Shown here piece after piece: positions 16,721-24,808 of a stretch of DNA of 64,000 bases; position 1 is the first letter of the stretch, and each line of letters starts with the position of its first letter. A model generated the notes under the pieces. It searched no databases and was not told the origin of the DNA. It saw nothing but the letters and a program-made list of their open reading frames with translations. Origin of the DNA: Pseudomonadota bacterium (lineage in GTDB: Bacteria > Pseudomonadota > Alphaproteobacteria > RF32 > CAG-239); contig JAHALQ010000009.1 in NCBI GenBank assembly GCA_018362935.1, positions 37,996 through 101,995 of the forward strand. The letters run 5' to 3'. Both the position numbers and the translations under genes were made by a program.

Positions 16721-17650
16721 TTAAAGTTCCTCTGCAAAGATTTTGTTCATGGTTTTATGCAGCAAAGCACTGACATGCCCGCGGTCGGGAACAATCACTA
16801 ACTTAGAGCTGGGTATAAGCTTGCTTAACATATAAGCCCCGTATACAGGGCACACAAAATCTAATCTGTTATGAACAATTATTACTGGTATGTCCGGGAT
16901 GCTATCAATATTTTTTATAATTTGCAAGTCTTTTAACATAAAATTTTCCACAGCATAGTTCATATAAATTTTCTGGGCAGCCAGTTCGGCCTCGTCAAGT
17001 TCGGCAGATTTTCCCCAATGCGGCTGCAATGCGCCGCATATACGCTCGTAACAGCCATAAGAATTGGCAGCCTCCAACTGCTGTTCCGGATTATTCGAAT
17101 TTATCATTTCGGCATAATGGCGGCGGATATCCCCGCCCCCGGCTTTTTGTCCGAGTTCGTCGACAAATTCGGGATAAAACATCTTCAAGCCGTCGAATTC
17201 CCAGCCGCGCGACATACTGTCTGCCAGAAAAATCTGCGATAACAACAGCTTCTCAACCTTTTGCGGATGCGTTTCGGCAAACAGCAAAGCCAGGGTTGAG
17301 CCCCACGAACCGCCGCGGATAATCACCTTATCCGCAACATTCAGATAATCTAATAACCTTTCGGCATCTTTCAAGAGTTCTGCCGTGTTGTTGCGGCGCA
17401 TTTCTCCCAAAGGCAGCGATTTTCCGCAACCACGCTGGTCAAAGCCGATAACGCGGTATTTCTTTAAATCTGCAAACGCCGCGTGTTTGGGCTTAAAACT
17501 GCCTCCCGGCCCGCCGTGGAAAATCAATATCGGTTTTCCTTGCGGATTTCCGTATTCCGCAAAATAAACGCGGTGACCGTCAGCTTCCGGCAGATATCCG
17601 CTGTTGAAAGGTTTTGGCTCCAGCCATTTTTTCCAAAAATCTATCCTCAT
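16721..17650 (-). CDS. pip: proline iminopeptidase
   Basis: 309-aa alpha/beta-hydrolase of peptidase family S33 that removes N-terminal proline from peptides. The oxyanion motif HGGPGG is at residues 45-50, the DQRGCGKS motif at 71-78, and the nucleophile elbow GGSWGS at 113-118 with Ser115. An Asp (NRLDFVCP) and a His (DRGHVS) near the C-terminus complete the triad. It is the first gene of the operon leading to the Zeta toxin and is divergent from the ParB-like gene. Confidence 0.9.
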   Translation of the reverse strand: MRIDFWKKWLEPKPFNSGYLPEADGHRVYFAEYGNPQGKPILIFHGGPGGSFKPKHAAFADLKKYRVIGFDQRGCGKSLPLGEMRRNNTAELLKDAERLLDYLNVADKVIIRGGSWGSTLALLFAETHPQKVEKLLLSQIFLADSMSRGWEFDGLKMFYPEFVDELGQKAGGGDIRRHYAEMINSNNPEQQLEAANSYGCYERICGALQPHWGKSAELDEAELAAQKIYMNYAVENFMLKDLQIIKNIDSIPDIPVIIVHNRLDFVCPVYGAYMLSKLIPSSKLVIVPDRGHVSALLHKTMNKIFAEEL

Positions 17651-17729
17651 ATGACCTCAAATTATTTGCAATTTATCTGAAATTTTATATAGTACCTTAG
17701 TACTTTAACTTATAGTGGATACCAGATTG

Positions 17730-18371
17730 ATGTCAACTTCCTTAGGCTGTTCATCCGAGCTTTATTATATTGATCCTCAGGATATTATTGCGCTGGACGA
17801 TGCGCCGGCTTCTTTTTCCGCCGGCACGGATGAGGAAGTCTCTGTGCTGATACGGCCCGGCGCCGCAGACTGCTTGCTCAACGGACGCATAACCGCTGAA
17901 CAGGCTGCAATGCACAAAATGGCTTATATTCCTGTCCGCATATTTTTCCAATCAGTCATTCCTCTGTGGAATCTTCCGGCCATATTCATTAAACCTTTGC
18001 GCCAAAACTATAAATTTGCCAGCAGCCGCAGCTACCACATGAGCCTGGCCAAACTGCGCGAATTAAAGATTGAGCGGGGCTTCCGCAATGCCGAAAACGC
18101 CTATAAAATTTCCAAACGCTGGCATATTTCCGATGAACAGCGCATCGCCAAATACAACCAATTGCTCAATTCCCTGAAAAAAGGATACGATGACAATTAC
18201 CCGATAAACATTATGTTATGCCGCCGCATGGGTGTCAAAGACTGCGTCGATGACGGGCATCACCGTATCGGTATTTGCGTCGAATATAATATTGACCGCA
18301 TTGCCGTATGCTTCCGAGCCGCAGGCAGACTTCCGCGCTGGCTTCAAAAATTACTGCTGCGATTTTTTTAA
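17730..18371 (+). CDS. hypothetical protein with ParB/Srx-like motif
   Basis: 213-aa cytoplasmic protein. I do not recognise the whole protein. The C-terminal segment around residues 160-200 (YPINIMLCRRMGVKDCVDDGHHRIGI) resembles the ParB/sulfiredoxin-like fold, in which a D-G-x-H-R motif follows a strand and helix. The N-terminal half is rich in strand and loop, with a hydrophobic stretch near residue 75. A GTG five codons upstream (17715) is an alternative start; neither has a strong ribosome-binding site. It overlaps queH by about 20 bp tail to tail. Confidence 0.6.
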   Translation: MSTSLGCSSELYYIDPQDIIALDDAPASFSAGTDEEVSVLIRPGAADCLLNGRITAEQAAMHKMAYIPVRIFFQSVIPLWNLPAIFIKPLRQNYKFASSRSYHMSLAKLRELKIERGFRNAENAYKISKRWHISDEQRIAKYNQLLNSLKKGYDDNYPINIMLCRRMGVKDCVDDGHHRIGICVEYNIDRIAVCFRAAGRLPRWLQKLLLRFF

Positions 18372-18896
18372 CGCGCTGAACTGGCAGCCGCAGTACTGCT
18401 GATTATACAAATCCAAATCCTTGATCAGACGGCAGCGCAGCTCCTGCATGCCGCCTTTGCGCCCCTCAATTTCCAAATATCCGACGCCGGTTTCGTCCGC
18501 GGCTTTGTATGCCGCACGGTTAACCTGCGCCAAATCCTTATAGCGGGAAACGCCCAACACCGAAGCCACATGGCTGATGCCGCGGGATTTGGCATATTCC
18601 ATAACGGTCTTGAGGCGCATATAAAAACACATCTCACACCTTCTTCCGCGTTCCGGCTCCTGCTCAAGCCCGGCAATCTGGCGATTCCATTTCTCATGGT
18701 CATACTCCAGTTCGATAAATGGGATATCATAAACTTCGCAAATCCGGCGGTTTTCATTGCGGCGTTTTTCATACTCGGCCTGAGGCACCACGTTGGGGTT
18801 ATAAAAAACAACCTCAAAGTCCTCGGCTTTTTCGGCCAGAGTTTTGATAACGGCACAAGAACAAGGCGCGCAGCATGAAAGTAGTAAAAATTTCAT
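18351..18896 (-). CDS. queH: epoxyqueuosine reductase QueH
   Basis: 181-aa QueH (formerly DUF208), which performs the last step of queuosine synthesis, reducing epoxyqueuosine in tRNA. The cysteine pattern is complete: SCCAPCS near the N-terminus, GRRCEMCFYMRL in the middle, and QQYCGCQFS near the C-terminus. These hold a 4Fe-4S cluster and a second metal site in the family. The start is set at the second ATG because the first ATG lies within an AGGA ribosome-binding site for it. The neighbours are not queuosine genes. Confidence 0.92.
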   Translation of the reverse strand: MKFLLLSCCAPCSCAVIKTLAEKAEDFEVVFYNPNVVPQAEYEKRRNENRRICEVYDIPFIELEYDHEKWNRQIAGLEQEPERGRRCEMCFYMRLKTVMEYAKSRGISHVASVLGVSRYKDLAQVNRAAYKAADETGVGYLEIEGRKGGMQELRCRLIKDLDLYNQQYCGCQFSALKKSQQ

Positions 18897-19002
18897 TTTT
18901 TTAATCCTCATAAAATTACCATGAGTATAACCGATTCTTTTGTGTCATTCATCAAAAATTAGCAAATTATCTATAAAATAAATCAAAATTTATTGTTGGA
19001 AA

Positions 19003-19722
19003 ATGAATATGCAGAAATATCAAAACATTGTCATCTTAACCGGCGCCGGCATATCCGCCGAGTCAGGCCTGGCGACATTCCGCAGCTCCAACGGCCTGTG
19101 GAACAACCATCCGGTTGAAGATGTTGCCACTGTTGAGGCTTTTCGGCGTAATCCGGCCTATGTCCATGACTTTTATAATGAGCTTAAACCCGAAATTTTG
19201 AAAGCAACGCCCAATCCGGCGCATATGGCGCTGGCCCGCCTGCAAAAAGAATACCCCGGGAATGTCAGCATTGTCACTCAAAACGTCGATACCCTGCACG
19301 AAAAAGCCGGATCGAACACCGTTTATCATATCCACGGACAGATAAATCAGGCTGTCTGCCTCAATTGCGGGCACATCCTTGAAAGCTGGGGCGATGTCGA
19401 TACCGAAACGGTCTGCCCGCAATGCCGTGTCAGCGGCATGATGAAACCCAACATCGTTTTTTTCGGCGAAGAACTGTTGTATATGGATAAAGTCGAAGAA
19501 CTGCTGCGGCACTGCGATTTATTTCTGTCTGTCGGCACATCCGGCGTTGTTTACCCCGCGGCCGGTTTTGTACAGACAGCCAAATACGCCGGAGCCGAAA
19601 CATACGAATTTAATCTTGAAAGCACATCCAACAATTTCTTTTTTGACCGCCACATTATGGGCAAAGCCGGTGACACCCTTCCCGCCTTTGTCGACAATCT
19701 TTTAAAAACCCGGGAGAACTGA
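19003..19722 (+). CDS. cobB: NAD-dependent protein deacylase (sirtuin)
   Basis: 239-aa class III sirtuin that removes acyl groups from lysines using NAD. The NAD-binding signature GAGISAESG is at residues 14-22. TQNVDTLHEKAG and the catalytic histidine in YHIHGQ follow. The four zinc cysteines are present as CLNCG and CPQC. The C-terminal MKPNIVFFGE and SVGTSGVVYPA motifs complete the fold. It lies 1 bp before the amidohydrolase gene, with which it forms an operon. Confidence 0.93.
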   Translation: MNMQKYQNIVILTGAGISAESGLATFRSSNGLWNNHPVEDVATVEAFRRNPAYVHDFYNELKPEILKATPNPAHMALARLQKEYPGNVSIVTQNVDTLHEKAGSNTVYHIHGQINQAVCLNCGHILESWGDVDTETVCPQCRVSGMMKPNIVFFGEELLYMDKVEELLRHCDLFLSVGTSGVVYPAAGFVQTAKYAGAETYEFNLESTSNNFFFDRHIMGKAGDTLPAFVDNLLKTREN

Positions 19723-19723
19723 T

Positions 19724-20974
19724 ATGCCGCTGCTCTTAAAAAACGTTATGCACCAAGGCCAAATAACCGACATCTTAATTGAAGACGGGCGTTTTGCTAA
19801 AATTGCTCCCGGTCAGGAAACAGCGGCAGCGCAAAAAATTGACTGCCGCAACAAAGCTGTCCTGCCCGCTTTCTACAATCTGCACTCACATGCCGGCATG
19901 AGCATTTTCAGAGGTTTGAGCGATGACAAAGAACTTTTTGCCTGGCTCAACCAGGACATCTGGCCGCGCGAAGCCAGACTGACGCCGGAAATGATTTACC
20001 TGGCGACCAAGTTTTCAATTCTCGAAATGATAAAAACCGGCACCGTCTTTTTCCTCGACATGTATTTTGAACAGCAGGAAATACTCAAAGCCGCGGCGGA
20101 AATGGGCGTCCGTACGGTTTCTGCCCTCACCGGCCTGGATTTGTTTGATGCCGCCAAAACCCGAATTGAAAAAGAAAAAATAGAAAAATACATTAACTGC
20201 CGGCACGGCAATAAGGAACTCTGTGTCAAAGGCCTGATGATTCACGCGGTATACAGCGTTTCTGAAGAATTGATTCGTTATATTGTCAAACGCGCGCAGG
20301 AAGAAGGGCTATATCTGACTCTCCACGCCTCGGAAACCGCCAAAGAAGTCGAAGACTGCCTCAAAAACCATGGCTGCACGCCGATTGAATACCTTGACAG
20401 GCTTGGTGCTCTCGGCCCCAAAACAATCGTTGCCCACGCCGTCCACCTGACTGATAAAGACATTGCCCTGCTCGCCCGTAAAAAAGTTCCGCTTTGCTCT
20501 AACCCGGTGTCCAATTATAAGCTCGCTTCCGGTTTGTTCATGCTGCAAAAGCTCCAAAAAGCCGGTTGTGTTCTGACACTCGGTACTGACAGCATGGCGT
20601 CCAACAACAACCTGAGCATGCTCGAGGAAATGAAACTCTGTGCCCTTTCGGCCAAAATTCAGTCCGGCGATGCCACGGCCGGACGCGCCGAAGACGTTTT
20701 TGCCATGGCAACTGTCAACGGCGCCCGGGCTGTCGGACTTGACGCCGGTATCGTTGAGGAAGGAAAACTTGCTGACTGCATTCTTGTCGACCTCAACAAC
20801 CATTTTCTGGTTCCCGATTACAACCTCATATCCAACATGGTCTATTCCGCCGACAGCTCCTGTATCGACACCGTTATCTGCAACGGCCGCATACTAATGC
20901 AGAATCATCATGTTCCCGGCGAAGAAAAAATCATTGCCGAAATCAAAAAATTGAGCGATATTTTCAGAAATTAA
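19724..20974 (+). CDS. amidohydrolase, MTA/SAH deaminase-like
   Basis: 416-aa metal-dependent amidohydrolase of the cytosine-deaminase-like group. Metal ligands: HSHAG near residue 52, a His in TLHASE, a His in VAHAVHL, and an Asp in TLGTDSMASNN. The last motif and overall length fit 5'-methylthioadenosine/S-adenosylhomocysteine deaminase and related chlorohydrolases, which deaminate adenosine- or triazine-type rings. Which substrate it uses cannot be told. It is co-transcribed with the sirtuin and overlaps galE by 4 bp, convergently. Confidence 0.87.
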   Translation: MPLLLKNVMHQGQITDILIEDGRFAKIAPGQETAAAQKIDCRNKAVLPAFYNLHSHAGMSIFRGLSDDKELFAWLNQDIWPREARLTPEMIYLATKFSILEMIKTGTVFFLDMYFEQQEILKAAAEMGVRTVSALTGLDLFDAAKTRIEKEKIEKYINCRHGNKELCVKGLMIHAVYSVSEELIRYIVKRAQEEGLYLTLHASETAKEVEDCLKNHGCTPIEYLDRLGALGPKTIVAHAVHLTDKDIALLARKKVPLCSNPVSNYKLASGLFMLQKLQKAGCVLTLGTDSMASNNNLSMLEEMKLCALSAKIQSGDATAGRAEDVFAMATVNGARAVGLDAGIVEEGKLADCILVDLNNHFLVPDYNLISNMVYSADSSCIDTVICNGRILMQNHHVPGEEKIIAEIKKLSDIFRN

Positions 20975-21945
20975 AAGCGGCGGTTAAGCTCCCAGTTCCA
21001 AGCGGTGCGGATAATATCCTCAATATTGGTATATTGCGGAATCCAGCCGAGAATTTCTCTGGCCTTTTTATTATCGGCGTAAAGCCGTGTTGCATCGCCC
21101 GGACGCCGTTTGTCAATGACTACCGGACACTTCCGCCCCGTTACTTTTTCTGCCGCGGATATAATGTCCGTCACAGAAGTCGGAACACCCGTTCCAAGGT
21201 TTATAAATCCCTGGAATTCATCAATTTTTTCGACAGCCAGACGATGCGCCGCCGCCAAATCATCGACATGAATATAATCACGCAGGCATGTGCCGTCAGG
21301 CGTGTCATAATCGTTGCCCAGAATTTTGACATTTTCACGCTCGCCTTTAATTGCCTTTAACACCAGCGGAATAAGATGACTTTCCGGATGATGGCTCTCG
21401 CCAAGGCTTCCGTCAGGAGCCGCGCCTGCCGCGTTAAAATAACGCAGCGCAATGTATTTCAGACCGTATGCATCCGCATAATCTCTGAAAATATTTTCGA
21501 CAATCTGTTTAGTCTTGCTGTACGGATTAAGAGGCAGCTGCGGATGATTTTCATCCATTGGCATATACTGCGGATCCCCATATACGCCGCACGTGCTTGA
21601 AAACACGATTTTCCTGACATCATGCTCAAGCATGGCTTCCAGCAGATTCAGCGTACCAATAACGTTGTTGATGTAATATTTCTGCGGTTCAACAACACTC
21701 TCACCCATCATGATAAAAGCCGCAAAGTGTATTACGATATCAAATTTGTACTTGTCAAAGACTTTTTTCAAAGCCTCCCGATCCAGCAAATCGGCCTGCT
21801 CAAAACCGGCACGGGCATCGACAGCCTCACGGTGGCCGTTGCCCAGATTATCCAGCACAACGCAGTCGTATCCCTTATCAATTAAATGTTTTAGAGTATG
21901 CGAGCCGATATATCCGGCTCCTCCGACAATAAGAATTTTTTGCAT
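20971..21945 (-). CDS. galE: UDP-glucose 4-epimerase
   Basis: 324-aa short-chain dehydrogenase that interconverts UDP-glucose and UDP-galactose. The NAD-binding motif GGAGYIGSH is at residues 7-15, the catalytic Ser is in FSSTCGVYG, and the Tyr-Lys pair is in NPYSKTK. The substrate-binding stretch RYFNAAGAAPDG and the C-terminal RPGDATRLYAD are typical. It is a single gene on the minus strand and probably supplies galactose for surface polysaccharide. Confidence 0.93.
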   Translation of the reverse strand: MQKILIVGGAGYIGSHTLKHLIDKGYDCVVLDNLGNGHREAVDARAGFEQADLLDREALKKVFDKYKFDIVIHFAAFIMMGESVVEPQKYYINNVIGTLNLLEAMLEHDVRKIVFSSTCGVYGDPQYMPMDENHPQLPLNPYSKTKQIVENIFRDYADAYGLKYIALRYFNAAGAAPDGSLGESHHPESHLIPLVLKAIKGERENVKILGNDYDTPDGTCLRDYIHVDDLAAAHRLAVEKIDEFQGFINLGTGVPTSVTDIISAAEKVTGRKCPVVIDKRRPGDATRLYADNKKAREILGWIPQYTNIEDIIRTAWNWELNRRF

Positions 21946-22015
21946 GACAAAACCTCCGTTCTTTATCTTATCGGCAAAAAATATACTTTCAAGCAGGAAT
22001 ATCCAGTTGATAACA

Positions 22016-23515
22016 TTATCTGTATTTCAAACCCTTGTTTCGCGCTGCTTTTCCTATTGTGCTGATTTTTCGGCGTTTTATTAAGGGAGACAAGGATTCG
22101 TACAGACCTTTTTTCATACATAGTTTAATTCTGTCTTGGTTTTCAACCCGCTGATATTTTTTGTCATTGGTAATTACAAAAGGAACTTCATTTTGCCGCA
22201 GCTCGTTTCCGTAATGCCCGTATAAGGCCGAGAGAAGAAAGCCGGTCGTATCGACAATGGCTGCGGCATTGCGGTAGCACTCGTTTCCGACAATATGGTG
22301 ATGCTGCATGATTGTGTGCGCCGCATAATTTTCATAACCTTCGGCATTACCGAATTTCTCGGCATATTCGTCTTCAGTGCGGATTTTCAACAATATTATT
22401 TTGTTTTTGGTATCATAAGCCTTGACTTTCCCGACATCGGCAGGATTATAATCGCCCTCAATCACAACAACCTCACCGCAGATTTCGCTGCCGCCCGCGG
22501 GATAACCGTTCATGGTCAGCTCATTCGTCCGCCGGATTCTGAAATTGTCAAGGCTGCGGTACGGGCGCTGCTGCAGTATATTGATAACCGGATAACCGTT
22601 TTTAGGGTTTGCCTCAACCGCAAATTCCATGTCTATCGGATGTTTAAGGCGGTGTTCGACACGGTTGACAATCGCCGAAAGCTTCATTAATGAGGCTTCA
22701 ACAAAAGCCTCGTCATATTTTTCGCGGTTGTTGCCGAAATATTTTCCGATATTTTCCATATGCGCCGCATAAACCGGATTTTGATACAGATTGCTGACAT
22801 CATAAAAGTCAAAGCCGAAACCATTTGTCGTTGTAATAAACTTATCCAGTTTGCGGACCGTGCCCTTTTCTTTGTTGACAATCATCTGTTCGGCCGTCTT
22901 ATTTTCCACATAATGGACAACCACTTTGGCCGTGTCCGTGCGTCCGTCGGTCTCCGGCTCTGCAAAGGGTTGAGAATAAATGACGCCGGAGATTTTCGGA
23001 TTAATCATTTCCTGAATAATTACGGCCATCTGCAAATCCTTATAGCTGGGGCTTCCGGCCAAGACAGACGGATTATATAAGGATTTCAAAACGGCGACAA
23101 TTCGTTTATTGACTTCGTTTATCTTAACATTCAGAAAACTGTCGCATGCCCCTGCCCCGATGGCAAGCTTGTCTTGTCCGGGATGCCAGTCTTCGCATTT
23201 GGCGCTTGAACGCACGGCTATCCGGCCGCCCTGCCGCGCCATCCAGCATTTAACCTCAAATTCAAGTTCTTTCGGCAGACGGAACTTATCATAAACTTCA
23301 TCAACCTCAAAATTATTGGCGGGAATATCAATGCCGAATGCGCTGAACGGTATAACCTTGGTTTGCGGAACCCTGACTTTTATCTTATCATTCTGAGGCA
23401 TCCGCCCGATAATCTTATTAGCTTCGTATAAACCGTAAAACTTTCCCCCGCAGTCTTCCAATAATGCGGGACAAGAAACGATATCCGTAAAGTCTATCAG
23501 TTTTTTATCTTTCAT
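22016..23515 (-). CDS. PEP-synthase/PPDK-like ATP-grasp protein
   Basis: 499-aa protein with the ATP-grasp domain of PEP synthase and pyruvate phosphate dikinase (PF01326). Visible signatures: GRIAVRSSAKCEDW near residue 97, MAVIIQEMINPKISGVIYS near 165, and DMEFAVEAN...INILQQRPYR near 320. The C-terminal 140 residues may be a degenerate phosphohistidine-like domain; I do not see the clean T-x-G-G-x-x-x-H motif, although MQHHHIVGNE is histidine-rich. It lacks the PEP/pyruvate barrel, so it is not a full enzyme of either kind. It may phosphorylate an unknown substrate. Confidence 0.75.
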   Translation of the reverse strand: MKDKKLIDFTDIVSCPALLEDCGGKFYGLYEANKIIGRMPQNDKIKVRVPQTKVIPFSAFGIDIPANNFEVDEVYDKFRLPKELEFEVKCWMARQGGRIAVRSSAKCEDWHPGQDKLAIGAGACDSFLNVKINEVNKRIVAVLKSLYNPSVLAGSPSYKDLQMAVIIQEMINPKISGVIYSQPFAEPETDGRTDTAKVVVHYVENKTAEQMIVNKEKGTVRKLDKFITTTNGFGFDFYDVSNLYQNPVYAAHMENIGKYFGNNREKYDEAFVEASLMKLSAIVNRVEHRLKHPIDMEFAVEANPKNGYPVINILQQRPYRSLDNFRIRRTNELTMNGYPAGGSEICGEVVVIEGDYNPADVGKVKAYDTKNKIILLKIRTEDEYAEKFGNAEGYENYAAHTIMQHHHIVGNECYRNAAAIVDTTGFLLSALYGHYGNELRQNEVPFVITNDKKYQRVENQDRIKLCMKKGLYESLSPLIKRRKISTIGKAARNKGLKYR

Positions 23516-23624
23516 AGTGCTTCATTATGCGCCGTTTTTTCCTTTTTGTCTATATTTTTCATGGTAAAACATTAAAACAAACTAAAAGATTAACATAATG
23601 AATTAACTAATTGATTATGTGACA

Positions 23625-23827
23625 TTAAGCAGATTGCTCAAGCAGCGCAATTCCGGCCACGACCAACGTTACGCCAACCCAGCTGACCCAAGTTGCCATA
23701 TCGTGAAAATAAAGCGTGCTGACCAAAAAAGTGCCAAATGATGATGCGCCGTTGTCTGGCTCAACTTAAACCCAAACGGCCAGCAGACTTCGCATAATCC
23801 GGCCAGAACCAGATAAAAAAATGGCAT
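23625..23827 (-). pseudogene. Gdx/SugE guanidinium exporter pseudogene
   Basis: On the minus strand an AAGGAG ribosome-binding site and ATG open into MPFFYLVLAGLCEVCWPFGF and KLSQTT, the first helix of a small multidrug resistance protein of the Gdx (SugE) type. The frame then runs out of register. The family's last part (GTFLVSTLYFHDMATWVSW then VGVTLVVAGIALLEQ) is readable in another frame and ends at 23625. About 40 central codons are missing and the two ends are out of frame. So it is an internally deleted, dead copy. Confidence 0.75.
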
Positions 23828-23881
23828 TTCCCTTCTCCTTTTTTTTCATGAAATAGTCGTTCTTCACAAAAAATAAAGGTG

Positions 23882-24412
23882 TCAGGGCTGAACTTCGGCA
23901 ACATACTCGTACCAGGGATTAATCAATGCGGTTGACGGCCCGAGGATGACCATATTTATTATGTCGGCCGCCAGCGAAAAAGGCAAAATCAGGATAAATT
24001 TGCCCAGACTGTTTTCCTTAAAATTAATGGCTGTATTGGTTGGCACCATTAAATATCCGGCAGAAATATCTTCGCCGTTAAAACCGGTGCGCCGGGCCCA
24101 TTTGTCATTGGTCAGCTGGCTGCGCAGCAAAATTTTATGTTCGTCGCCGTTTTCATCAAGGATTGTCACTGTCTTTTCGGCAGAATCACGGCTCACCCGC
24201 AGCACATATTCGCCGTCCATAAATACAATTCTTCTCTTGTCTGCCGGTTTTTGGTTGACCATAATCTCGGTGCCGCGCACTTGTTCCAAAGTCATACCCT
24301 CTGTATTTAACACGTCATTCAGAGGCAGGCTCTGCCGGTGACTGTGATAATTAGGAACAACGCACCCGGCCAAAACCCAGCAGCATAAGATAATTTTAGA
24401 TGTTACCCGCAT
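23882..24412 (-). CDS. hypothetical lipoprotein
   Basis: 176-aa exported protein with a lipoprotein signal: hydrophobic residues 6-16 end in the lipobox LAGC, so cysteine 17 would be lipidated. The mature part is mostly strand-forming with a late hydrophobic stretch (LGKFILILPFSLAADIINMVILG, about 137-159), which could be a membrane hairpin. I do not recognise a family. It is the only intact gene between the exporter relic and the divergent small gene. Confidence 0.7.
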   Translation of the reverse strand: MRVTSKIILCCWVLAGCVVPNYHSHRQSLPLNDVLNTEGMTLEQVRGTEIMVNQKPADKRRIVFMDGEYVLRVSRDSAEKTVTILDENGDEHKILLRSQLTNDKWARRTGFNGEDISAGYLMVPTNTAINFKENSLGKFILILPFSLAADIINMVILGPSTALINPWYEYVAEVQP

Positions 24413-24508
24413 GTTATAAACCTCTAATTATTCAACAAAAAGACAGGCTTTAATCCGATAATTCATACTTATCTTATTAATACTAATAAAAAATTAAAGG
24501 AGGATATA

Positions 24509-24772
24509 ATGACAGAGAAAAATTCTGAATACTGGTCTGAAGAGGTGACGCGCAATGAAGATTATCACACGCCGCCGGGAACATTTACCAAAAAGGCTGG
24601 CGAGATAGTTAAAATTTTGCTGCGGGAAGCCGGTTATAATGCCTTAAAAGCTTTGCACCGCATTATTTTCTATATCAACCGCGCCGGTTCCAAATTGCCT
24701 AACGTCGACCAGGTTGAAAAAGCCAAAACAGATTTGGAACAGATTGAAAAAGAACAGAAAAACAATCAATAA
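24509..24772 (+). CDS. small hypothetical protein, 87 aa
   Basis: Unrecognised 87-aa protein. The N-terminus is acidic and polar, the middle is an amphipathic helix (KILLREAGYNALKALHRIIFYI), and the C-terminus is a charged helix with KAKTDLEQIEKEQKNN. An AAAGGAGG ribosome-binding site precedes the ATG and a terminator follows, which together support a real single-gene transcript. Confidence 0.65.
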   Translation: MTEKNSEYWSEEVTRNEDYHTPPGTFTKKAGEIVKILLREAGYNALKALHRIIFYINRAGSKLPNVDQVEKAKTDLEQIEKEQKNNQ

Positions 24773-24783
24773 CAACCAATCGG

Positions 24784-24808
24784 CGGGGCTTTTCAGCCCC
24801 GTCTTTCT
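24784..24808 (+). terminator. terminator of the 87-aa gene
   Basis: CGGGGCT and AGCCCCG form a 7-bp stem with a TTTC loop, followed by TCTTTCT. Confidence 0.85.
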
